Positions 55,274-64,000 of a DNA stretch of 64,000 bases are shown in pieces; the stretch's first letter is position 1; every line of letters starts with the position of its first letter. Both the position numbers and the translations under genes were made by a program. The notes beneath the pieces were generated by a model. It searched no databases. It was not told the origin of the DNA and saw nothing but the letters and a program-made list of their open reading frames with translations. The stretch comes from Taudactylus pleione (taxonomy: Eukaryota > Chordata > Amphibia > Anura > Myobatrachidae): the NCBI GenBank assembly GCA_031769625.1, contig JAUIMM010000636.1, forward strand, positions 5,517,501 to 5,581,500. Direction: 5' to 3'.

Positions 55274-56190
55274 CGATTAAACATGTTGTTACATGCACTA
55301 GTAAGTACGTGGTGTATTGCATCAAATGTCCTTGCAGTTTGATGTACATTGGCAAAACGAGTTGTATGTTTCGCGAAAGAATGGCACAACACCGTTCTGC
55401 TATTCGTCTTGCACTAAATGGCAGAGACATAGATCAACCTGTAGCGAAACACTTTAAAGCGAAACAACATTCTTTGGCATCGCTTACATATAAAATAGTG
55501 GATCATGGGCCTGATTCAGACCCACTCGCGAGCGGCTGTCCGCTCGCAAGTGGGTCGATGTTATGGACTGAGCATGCGCACGACGGAGGGAGCTCCGTCG
55601 TGCGCATGCGCCAGACGCGACGAGCGAAGGAAAGTCCTTCGCTCGTTGTGTCCGATCAAAAGGGGCGTGCTGTCAATGTTGATTGACAGCACGCCCCCTT
55701 TGGTGGGCGTGCTGGGGGCGTGCCTCCCTGACGGGGGCGTTCCCACGGGAACGCCTCCCGTCAGAAACCGGCCCACTGACATCACTAGTGATGTCAGTGG
55801 GAGTGATTTTGGCTCTGATAGAGCCAAAATCACTCCGGAGCTTGCGGTTGAAAACCTCAACCGCAGGCTCCAGCTCGCAAATTCGATGGCCGCGATGGTC
55901 TCGGCCATCGCGACCATCACAATGCACGCTCGTATAGGCTGTGGGTGGTGACCCACAGCTATACGAGCGTCCAGGAGGACGCTCCATGAAAATGGAGCAC
56001 GGCCCTCATTCAGAGCGTGCGCTCTGCTCAGAGCGTACGGCTCTGAATGAGGGCCCATGTTCCTATCTTGAAAAGAGGTGGGGATCGTGACCGCAAGTTG
56101 TTGCAATGTGAGGCAACATGGATCTACAATATGGACACGGTTGCACCCAATGGGTTGAATGAATCGTTGTCTTTGGCTTGTTTTGTATAG
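55271..56190 (+). pseudogene. Penelope-like GIY-YIG endonuclease, right arm
   Basis: Plus strand: [40 protein letters not shown], then [20 protein letters not shown] and KIVDH, interrupted by a MITE at 55507-56055. It then continues VPILKRGGDRDRKLLQCEA, WIYNMDTVAPNG to a stop near 56189. The GIY-YIG motif is represented by VVY and YIGKT. Same protein end as the left arm, in head-to-head orientation. Confidence 0.88.
55507..56055. mobile_element. Hairpin-chain MITE A (copy 3) in the right Penelope arm
   Basis: 549 bp, starts GGGCCTGATTCAGACCC, ends GGCTCTGAATGAGGGCC, perfect duplication CAT (55504-55506, 56056-56058). About eleven serial hairpins in the order found at 15010, for example GAGTGATTTTGGCTC paired with GAGCCAAAATCACTC. 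It occupies exactly the same position of the Penelope sequence as MITE B in the other arm. Confidence 0.93.
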
Positions 56191-56979
56191 TCCATATGTG
56201 TGTTGTCTGTCAAGTATTTGTTAAGTATCTTGTACAGTTGTTATTGCATTGCTTATTGAGGGACCGAGTGGTCTATCTAGGCCTTAGGTTACTGTTTAGA
56301 TACATTAATTGGGTGCCATAACTGTAGACCCATTTTTGGTAAATTGGGAGTAATACTTTGTAGTCATCCATTTGCTAGGCGCTGTATATTTTGATGTTGC
56401 TTATTTACACTCGCGAGAATTATGGGGTATATATATTGATTGCTTATATTTGAGGTGCTGCATTACTGCAAGTTTATGTGCTATACTTTATATATACTAA
56501 GGCATCGCATGGTATTTGTTGAATATGTTTACTCTAGCCCACCAGGCTGTACTAGCGTTCAGATTGGTGTATATTCACTGTTTGTATTATGTTTGTTACC
56601 ATGGTGAGTGTGATCCTCCAATGGGGCGTGAGAGGGGCGGGTACTCGCCAGGCCTCTGCATTGTGTACACGTGACATGGTCACGTGACGTGCGGACGCCG
56701 CAGGCGAGTGACGTCATCTCTGCGCGCCGACATGGACGTGGTGATACACGAGGGTTCTGGGCTATTTAAGGTGTGTATGTTTTATGTTTTTTGTATTCTT
56801 GAGAAAGGTTGAATAAACCGAAACGTTGAATCATCGTGGATCTGGCATCCTGTATTCATGATTGAATGTCCCTGGAGTGCCGCTCTTCTGTGGGTACATT
56901 TTGGGGCTTGGAACTTGGTCCTGAGAAGGCACCTGGGCAAGTACACTTGGTAGTTTTTGGAGTGCCGGCCTGTCGCTTT

Positions 56980-56982
<3 letters not shown>

Positions 56983-57016
<34 letters not shown>

Positions 57017-57050
57017 AATAAATAAATATATATATATATATATATATATT
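56983..57050. repeat. (TA)n microsatellite
   Basis: Two (TA)n runs separated by a short ACACAAATAAATAAA stretch, at the 3' end of the right Penelope copy. Confidence 0.9.
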
Positions 57051-57125
57051 GTAAAACAGGCACTTGAAATAAGGGCTCGGTAGACAGATTTCCAGTGAAT
57101 ACACAGTGGGCCTGATTCAGACCCA

Positions 57126-57950
57126 GGGGCCTATTCATCAACACTAAAATAACGTTTTTAAGGACATTTTCCTTAAATAACGTTATTTTGGTATTCATGT
57201 AGCCACTTAGCACAGGAGATATCACAGATATCCCCTTGCTAAGTTCCCCTGCGTTAATTTCCACTCTCCCCATACATTAGTATGGGGATGTGGAAATTGT
57301 GGTATTCATCAAATTCCGAAAATTATAAATTTTCGGAATTTGATGCAGTTACTATTCGCCACTGTGAGGTGGCGAATAGCAGGTGAAACTTACCTGTATC
57401 CGCGTGTGCAGGTCCCCCGACGAGTCCCTCCGGCGCTCTGCTCCGTCCTCAGGCTCCGGAGGCTGGTCGGACATGTGTGCTCCCCAGCAGAGCACAAGAA
57501 AGTTTAGAAAAAGAAAAAATATATATATTTTTTTCTAATCTGTCATGTGGTCTGCTGGGAAACCACATGACAGACCAGCAGGACGGAGCCAGAGGCTGCT
57601 GCGCGAACAGGTAAGTCGGGGGGGGGGAAGGTGAGCGGAGGGGGGAGGGGGGTGGGGGGGGGTCGGGGGGATGTACGAAACTCAACGCATCTGTAGGCAG
57701 TGCTGCGCATGCGCTGGTTTTACAGATGTAACAGCGCATGCGCAGCACTGTTTCCAGATGCGATAAGGTAGTGTAGGCAGGGAAAAGTATCTATTTCCCG
57801 AAAAGCTGTCATCGCAAAAATGACAGCTTTTCGGAATAGATACTTATGGAGAGGTGGAATGATGAATTCCACCTATAATTAGCTAGAACTCCATGAGAGT
57901 TCTAAAGCTAATTATCTCCAGAGAATTTTTAGGTTTAATGAATAGGCCCC
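57126..57950. mobile_element. Nested MITE with GGGGCCTATTCAT termini
   Basis: 825 bp, termini GGGGCCTATTCATCA and TTTAATGAATAGGCCCC, perfect CCA duplication (57123-57125, 57951-57953). It has long inner inverted segments (AAGCTGTCATT and complement; CGCATGCGCTG and complement). Distinct subfamily. Confidence 0.85.
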
Positions 57951-58043
57951 CCAGACACTAAAGCGCGATCGCTTGCTGCCAAAAGGGTCGGGTATGAAAA
58001 TTCCGCAATCGCACTGTGTGGCGTATAGGACGCCCTCTATTGC

Positions 58044-58852
58044 CCGTATTCAATTTGGAGCGAATCGTCAAAAAAGTTTTGCCGATGACGTAATTTCGCC
58101 CGGCGGAAAAGTATCGCCACATTCAATTTGAAAGACTTTCCACCTAGGCGGAAAGTCAATGCAATGTAATAGGCGGAAAAGTTTTGCCTATGAATAGGAG
58201 GTGGAAAAAAGTGCAGAATTGGGGTTTTAGGGTGCAGCGTTGCGGGAACCCCCGTGCAGCCTTCAGACAGTCCCGGAATGGTAAACTGCGTTAAAATTTA
58301 AATAAAAAAAACACTTAAGAACACCCCAAAAAATCACTTTCATTTTGGGGGTGAAAAAAATGTTGGGGGACAAAGTTAAAAACTAGCGAACTAGACTCTC
58401 GGGGGGTCCCCAAGTATGCCCCAGGTGTTTTTTTCATTGCAGGTGCTTGCGGCAGGTGGATTTTTCACAATTTTTTAAACTTAACTTTAGCAACTTTAAA
58501 ATATGCTGGCCCCCATTTTCAAGTACCCCAAATTTGCTGGGATAAGTTATTTTCTGCAAAAAAAACCTCCTGAATACTATTCTTCATCACTTATACAAAA
58601 ACGCTATTTAGCAGCTATTGAGCCCGTTTAAAAACACCAAATAACAGCAAGCCAAATCGGGGGTAATCAGAGCATCTATTGGGGGGTGTCAGGCTGATTT
58701 CCCCAAATCTGACAGGACTTTCCACTTGTTTCAGTTTCGCCGGGTCACGTGTGGGCACACTCGCGCTACTTTTCCGCATGCAAAACAGGCGAAGTAGGCG
58801 AAAAGTCCAGGAGTCGAAAAAGTATCGCGGGTGCAAATCAAATTGAATACGG
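58044..58852. mobile_element. Nested MITE with CCGTATTCAATTTG termini
   Basis: Inverted termini CCGTATTCAATTTG and CAAATTGAATACGG around 809 bp. Related motifs (CATTCAATTTGAAAG, GGCGGAAAAGT) recur inside. Target duplication not resolved. Confidence 0.65.
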
Positions 58853-58858
58853 CTCTGG

Positions 58859-59414
58859 GGGCCTGATTCAGAGCCGCTCGTAAGTGGCCCTCGTTCGTTC
58901 CGACCGATGTTCGCACAACTGCGTATGCGTACGGATTTTAATACGCATGCGCGAACCAGTCAGTGCGGCCGAAAATCGTGTGCTCGCTAAATAGCGAATG
59001 CCTGATATTTTGAGTGACAGGAGGAAGCGTATGTGGGTGGTAACAGGGGAAGGTGCTTGAAAACGGGGAGTGGAGATCAGAACGCAGGCGTGCCTAAAGG
59101 TCAAAACGGGCGTTTAATGGGAGTGCATAATTAACAAAGCAGCGTCATCGACCACGTCACTTGGTTGTTTTATAGTTAGAACTGCTCGCATGATTGTGGT
59201 AGGAAAAACCAACCACAAGAATAGCGAGCAGTTCATATGCCGTCCGATGTACTCGATTAATCTAATAAATAGCGGACATGACGTATGATGCGAGCGGACA
59301 GGGGGCGTTTTTTTCAAAATTACGTGCGCATGTTTTGGTCTCTCATTCAGACATAGAGGCGTGAACAGACCGCAAAGAGCGAACGCAAATAGCGTCCGGC
59401 TCTGAATCAGGCCC
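58859..59414. mobile_element. MITE B (copy 3, reversed), nested
   Basis: Termini GGGCCTGATTCAGAGCC and GGCTCTGAATCAGGCCC. The flanking triplets TGG and TGA match at two of three. The interior is the reverse complement of MITE B (GGGAGTGCATAATTAACAAA, GTACTCGATTAATC). Confidence 0.85.
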
Positions 59415-59995
59415 TGAGTCTTAGAGAGCGACGGCAGTGAGCGAACGCAGGTGTATAAAGACACCCACTTTCCTTTCTTAACACACGTCATCTCCAGGAA
59501 GTGTTTGATTAATCGGTAACATCGAGAGCCATCGGAGCTACACGCAACGTTTGAGGTAGCCCCTACCCTGCCGCAAGCACTGCGATCACTACAGGCTGAA
59601 ATACAACCAAGTGACGTGTACAATGACGCATCTTTGCTAAATATGCACACCCATAAAACGCCGTTTAGACACCCAGACACGCCTGCGTTCGCACCACCAC
59701 TCCCCCGTTCACAAGCACCTTCCCCTTTTACCACCCACAAACGGCACTATCTGTCACTCAAGGTACCGCTCAGTCTTTGTGCTATGAGCGCACGATTCCC
59801 GATTGCAGTGACTGGCTCGCGCACTGCAATGCATGCGCAGACGGGCGACAATCGCTGCTTAGTGTCCGGGTCTGAATCAGGCCCAGTGTCTTTTTATTGG
59901 CAGCAGACACTAAAGAACAGCATACTCAGGTACATACAGGTAATAAGTAAATGAACAAAAAGAAAAGTCCGAACACTCCTCGTGCTTAGCAGTCA

Positions 59996-60507
59996 GGGCC
60001 TGATTCAGACCCGCTCGCAAGGCTGTTTTCGCACATAGCCAGTTGCATTCTGCGCATGCATATACATTGCAGTGCAAGTGCGCAAACTGGTCGCTGCGAT
60101 AAGGATTCGAGCGCAGTGAGCACGCAAATCCCTCACAGAGTGATTGACATGAAGTGACCATTTGGGGGTGGAGAGGAGGGGGTGGTCGGTGGAACGCAGG
60201 CGTGCCTGTGCATTTGCACATCATTACAGGGACCTGCATAATTAAGCCCCTGCAATTGCATATGCTGGCAGAGGTCTAGCAGGCGACAGGAAGTATAGTA
60301 GCCTGTGCGGCAGGGTCAGGTCAACCACAAGCGGTGCGAGTGGTTCCGATGTTACCGATGTTTTAAATGACTTGCGGATGCATGTAATGGGAAGTGGGTA
60401 GGCTTTATACAGTGATGGGCGTCTTGTGCGAATGCATTCATTAGCATATTTTCACACCAAGCGGGTGCGTGCAAATGCAGCCTTGCAACTGAGTCTGAAT
60501 CGGGCCC
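59996..60507. mobile_element. MITE D, TCA duplication
   Basis: 512 bp, termini GGGCCTGATTCAGACCC and GAGTCTGAATCGGGCCC, perfect TCA duplication (59993-59995, 60508-60510). Interior has TGCGCATGCATATACATTGC and GGCGTGCCTGTGCATTTGC; only distantly similar to A or B. Confidence 0.88.
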
Positions 60508-60685
60508 TCAGTCTGATGCAGGGCCTGCAGCCACAATCGGCCATGCTCTCCCAGCATAGCCCGTGGTCCCTGGCAAACAGTCACTTTCCCTACTGACTGG
60601 CCTCTACCATGCATCAGTGTGTGGAAAACTACGTGAATGAGTTTTAAACTCTCCCTCTGCTGCTGATTTCCTGCTGGCTGTGAGC
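60508..60685. repeat. Possible LTR-derived repeat
   Basis: CTCTGCTGCTGATTTCCTGC with GTGAATGAGTTTTAA before it recurs at 63645-63700. The pair brackets the decayed gypsy fragment, so both may be LTR remnants of it. Boundaries are not resolved. Confidence 0.4.
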
Positions 60686-60689
60686 ATAA

Positions 60690-61992
60690 GCTTGGGGAAG
60701 CGCACAACTTCTTTCGCGATGGCCGACAATACTCAGCTTTCTCAAATTTCCAGGACAACACATCCGCGTTTCTATGTTGAGCTTCTGGCCTATGGTGTAC
60801 GACAAACTTATATTGCTTGAATGGTCAAGAACCAGTACGTCACTCTGGGGTTGACTTCTTTGTCGAGGTGCATCCACCTTGGAGGTGTGTGATTCATGAT
60901 CAAGATAAATTCCCTTCCCAGAAGATAATACTTCAGGGTTTCTACTGCTCACTTTATAGCCAAACACTCTAACTCTACTATGGCGTATTATGTTTTTTGT
61001 GGTAACAGCTTTCTACTTAAGTAGAGGATTGGCTTTTTCTCGCCCGCAATGGACTGTGCTAAAAAAGCTCCTAAGCCTGTCATGGAGGCGTCTGTTTGCA
61101 GGACAAAGGGTTTTCGGAAATACGGTGCCTGTAGAACCGGTTTGGAACACAGGGCCGTCCTTATATCTTCCCAGGCTGCATCAGTCATTTTGGTCCATAG
61201 TATTCTTTCCGGTTGAGCCTTCTCAGTCAGGGGTAAAGCTCTGGATGCAAAATTTGAAATGAACAGGCCTAGCAACCCAAGGAAAGTTCTCATTTGCTTC
61301 TTGGTGGAGTGTTCTTCCCAATTTTCTGTATAACTGACAATGCTGTCTAGATAAGCTATGGCATACCCCGTGTATGGCTTCAGCAGTTGATCCATGGCAC
61401 GCCGGAATGTCGCTGGTGCACCATGAAGGCAAAAAGAAAACATTTTATACTGATACAGACCATCAGGCGTCGAGAAGACAGTCTTCTCCTTGGCGGCCTC
61501 ACTTAGGGGAATTTGCCAATACCCCTTTGTGAGGTCTAGGGTCGTAAGATATCAGCTACTCGCCATATTTTCCAATAGTTCATCCACCCGAGGTAGTGAG
61601 TATGCGTCAAACTGGGAAACATGATTCAGACGCCTAAAGTCATTATAAAAACATATCGCCCCTGATGGCTTTGGGATCAAGAAAATGGGACTTCTGGACT
61701 ACTCAATGACCCCAAGTTGTAGCATCTTTCACTTCTTGCTAGAAAGCTTATTGCCGCGCCTCAGGAATGCAATACGGTCATTGCTTTACAACCACCCTTC
61801 AGGTGTATTTATGTCATGTTCTACCAAAGTAGCGGACCCCGGCAGGGAAGAAAACACATAACGATTGCTGCAGACCAAGACCTCTGCTTCTCTTTGTTGT
61901 TCTGCTGACAACGTATCCGCCAGCGGGACATCCAAAGGTCCAGGCAAACTAAAAAGGTGCTCAGGTACCTGAGGGAAGGAGGTTTCCAGCAC
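60690..61992 (-). pseudogene. Decayed Gmr1-like RT/RNase H fragment
   Basis: Minus strand: LSAEQQREAEVLVCSNRYVF and LVEHDINTPEG near 61800-61950 (linker before RT), then CLHGAPATFRRAMDQLLKPY and AYLDSIVSYTENWEEH, FLGLLGLFISNFASRALPLT, LQTDASMTGLGAFLAQS and near 60770 HRPEAQHRNADVLSWKFEK. It is closest to G4 in style. The catalytic pair of YLDD reads DS, and there are several frameshifts and stops. Gag and integrase are absent. Confidence 0.85.
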
Positions 61993-62001
61993 GCCCTTGG
62001 C

Positions 62002-62602
62002 CAGAGGCGGATTTAGATTTTATGGGGCCCTAAGCAATACTCCGATTTGGGGCCCCCCTTCCTCAAACAATCCATAACACAATATTTTTTTCCCTAATTT
62101 ATTCCCCCTACATTATTTTACGTTTTTCCTCCTTATATTCAACTTTTTAAAACTTTATCAGTTCACGACTATCCTGCCAAAATCAGGACAGTTGGGAGCA
62201 GCAGTGGTTCCTACTCTCTTGCATGAGGGTGGCTGCCACTATTGCTGGTCCAGTCGGTCAGGCCCCGGCACCTGCACAATGGAACTGGCTGGCACCGGGA
62301 ACGGCGTAAGTGCACAAGCGGCGGTGGCACCGCACTTGCACAAATCACCGGCTTCTATGGACTGCTTTGGCTGCAGACCCTAAAAGCCGTGTTGGGCTGC
62401 CTGAAAGGCAGAGCAGCGACTTCCACCAGAAGCAACTCTCTACTAATTGCAGTCTGAACTGGCAGCCCCAGGGGGAGAAAACACCTACCCTGGGGCTGTC
62501 TGTCCTGGGTGTGATTGGTAGGTAGCAAATGCAATGGGAAGCCGCTGCCAGTCACAGTGTACCCAGTGCAGCTGTTCAGCCCCTAGGTAAAATCTGCCAC
62601 TG
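62002..62602. mobile_element. hAT-like non-autonomous element
   Basis: Inverted termini CAGAGGCGGATTTAGATTTT and AAAATCTGCCACTG around 601 bp, with GGGGCCC next to the left end as in related elements. The flanking 8-mers do not match clearly, so the duplication may have decayed. Non-coding. Confidence 0.6.
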
Positions 62603-63640
62603 GTTGGGAAGTAGTTGCAATTTATCCTGCCTTTCTACTATATTTCCTAAACTCACAGACTTTTATTATGGGATCTGGTTCACTTGCATTTACTGAAAGA
62701 AGGCAATCATTTGGCTTTTTAATCAATTATTCAATCATTTAATTTAATTAATTTATTTATTTATTATGTGGGTGAGGGCAGACAGCAGTTGGGACAGTGC
62801 TGGGGGCAGGTAACAGTTGAGGTAGACTGGGTTAAGGGCAAGCAGCAGTTGGGGTAGAGCCGGGGGTAAAGGCATAGAGAATTTGGGTTAGAGCTGGAGA
62901 TAGATGGCAGTAAGGGCAGTCAGCAGTTGCCACAGTGCAGGGAAGCAAGGAGGGGGCTAGGGGCAGGCAGTGCTCGAGGTAGGGAGGGGGTAAAGGTAGA
63001 TAGCAGCTGGTCACAGTACTGGTGGGCAAGGTGGGGGATGGGAAAGGCAGTGCTGGGGGTATGGAAGGGGCAGGGGTAGATAGCAGCTGGGGCAGTACCG
63101 ATAGTAGTAGCAGCAGCTGGCCCATCCTCACCTCCCCTTAGACTATTATTTGCCAAACGGTAGTACCCCCTTCTGGCTGCCCGCCCACCACTCTTCACTG
63201 TCATTACCAGCTGGAGGAAGTTACCCCCAGCCCCCCACAGCACCAAACAGCCACCTGCTCACCCCAGCAGCACCAAACGCAGGATTTTCTGGGGAAGGGG
63301 GGTTCTATATCTCTCTCTCTATATATAGATAAATAGATAGATCCCCCAAAGGTGTGGTATTCAGGCTCCAATAATAACTCTCCAAACAATGGCGATATAA
63401 ATCAGAGGGTGCCGCCTGTATGTTGTGAGGGCACCTTGTCAACAGGGGCGCAGAGAGCATTTGAACTCATGAGGGAAAAACAAAGTAAGCAACTTTTCCC
63501 CCCTTTTTCTCCAGCAGCAACTTAACTCGCAGTGCACAGTTACACACAATTACCTAGTGATTTTAATATAACTACGGTTATTTAGGTCCGCCAAACATTA
63601 CTCACATATACAGTACCTCTAACAGGTATCTGTGTGCAGA
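62603..63640. other. Purine-rich degenerate repeats, no gene
   Basis: 62780-63110 has imperfect ~50-60-bp repetitions of GGCAGCAGTTGGGGTAGAGC-like sequence. A short (CT)n/(TA)n/(GATA)n tract lies at 63308-63342. Open frames here are composition effects. Confidence 0.5.
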
Positions 63641-64000
63641 AGACTAGGTGAATGAGTGTTTTAAGCTCTTCCTCTGCTGCTGATTTCCTGCTGGCTCTGG
63701 GTGACCTGGAAACCCAGAATTCCATATTTCCACTTTGAGCTGTGCAGCCCAGAAAACACGGAGTTAAAAACTTCTATTGCAGCAGCAGAATGTGCCAGTC
63801 TTGTTTTCCTCTCCCTTGGAGGGAGCTGATCCCACAGGAATGTGGGCAATTCAGGTGAGAGACAACCCCTCTCACCACAATATATATATATATATATATA
63901 TATTTATTTATTTTTTCCAGTGATCGGGCACTCCTAAGTGGCTTATGCAGAGGAAATAATAAAATAATATCACCACATGATAATGTAACTTGTATTGTGG
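63641..64000. other. LTR-like remnant and (TA)n at window edge
   Basis: 63645-63700 repeats part of 60600-60685. CTCTCACCACA followed by (TA)n at 63882-63905 would fit the outer edge of an LTR inserted into a TA tract, like G4, but no partner confirms it. Confidence 0.35.

Larger units (their letters stand above)
53511..56899. repeat. Giant inverted repeat of two Penelope-like 3' ends
   Basis: The left arm (53511 to about 55275, minus-strand element) and right arm (about 55271-56899, plus-strand element) are near-identical inverted copies, apart from the MITE inserted in each. Each arm is a 5'-truncated Penelope-like retroelement, from the GIY-YIG region through 3' UTR. The UTR holds GTTGAATAAACCGAAACG and an end CGCTCTTCTGTGGGTAC. 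The truncated 5' ends meet at about 55271 with partial overlap. The right element continues to about 56980 beyond the arm. Confidence 0.9.
57108..59884. mobile_element. Outer MITE of a three-level nest
   Basis: Termini GGGCCTGATTCAGACCC and GGGTCTGAATCAGGCCC with a perfect AGT duplication (57105-57107, 59885-59887). Three other elements lie inside it. Its own sequence is 57108-57125, 57954-58043, a few bases around 58853, and 59415-59884. The last part carries a diverged version of the CAAGCACCTTCCCC module and CGCATGC motifs. Confidence 0.82.

Overview
The window is about 64 kb of vertebrate repeat DNA. I infer an anuran amphibian from the mix of element families; nothing in the sequence proves the species. 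I found no convincing host protein-coding, rRNA or tRNA gene. Almost every long reading frame belongs to a transposable element or is an accident of a tandem repeat.

Layout. 0-2.3 kb: a Ty1/copia integrase scrap, a hAT-type non-autonomous element with an 8-bp target duplication, a 599-bp Harbinger-like MITE and a foldback MITE. 2.3-21.1 kb: a nest of three Ty3/gypsy chromoviruses. Element G1 (minus, 2338-8565) is nearly complete with a 5-bp target duplication. Element G3 (minus, 8583-21056) is split by G2 (plus, 10017-16466), which itself carries a hairpin-rich MITE and a 578-bp retroposon-like insert. A 947-bp palindromic MITE marks the broken G2/G3 junction. 21.8-26.2 kb: H1, a complete two-gene PIF/Harbinger transposon (TSD TAA) in which the exons of the transposase and of the MADF-domain partner interlock on opposite strands. 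26.9-29.1 kb: a G-rich minisatellite ending at a hAT terminus. 29-34.6 kb: MITEs, minisatellites and unassigned sequence.

34678-42673: H2, a 7,996-bp Harbinger (TSD TTA) with a DDE transposase and two different Myb/SANT-like genes, three genes in all. Its termini match the small MITEs scattered through the window. 42.7-51.1 kb: a hAT-type element, a Tc1 transposon with two frameshifts, and a Gmr1-type gypsy element (gag with SCAN-like region, pol order PR-IN-RT-RH, identical-length 606-bp LTRs).

51.1-64 kb: MITEs, then a 3.4-kb inverted repeat made of two Penelope-like (GIY-YIG) 3' ends facing each other. Each arm has a different MITE at exactly the same site. A three-level MITE nest, a decayed Gmr1-like RT/RNase H fragment, a hAT-like element and low-complexity DNA follow.

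How the parts relate. H2 is the likely source of the enzymes that moved the GGGCCTGATTCAGA-ended MITEs, because it shares their terminal repeats, their 3-bp duplications and a subterminal module. One MITE subfamily is built almost wholly of serial hairpins that keep their pairing while their sequence drifts between copies. That, the three-gene H2, the interlocked H1 genes and the same-site MITE swap in the Penelope arms are the main candidates for undescribed biology.
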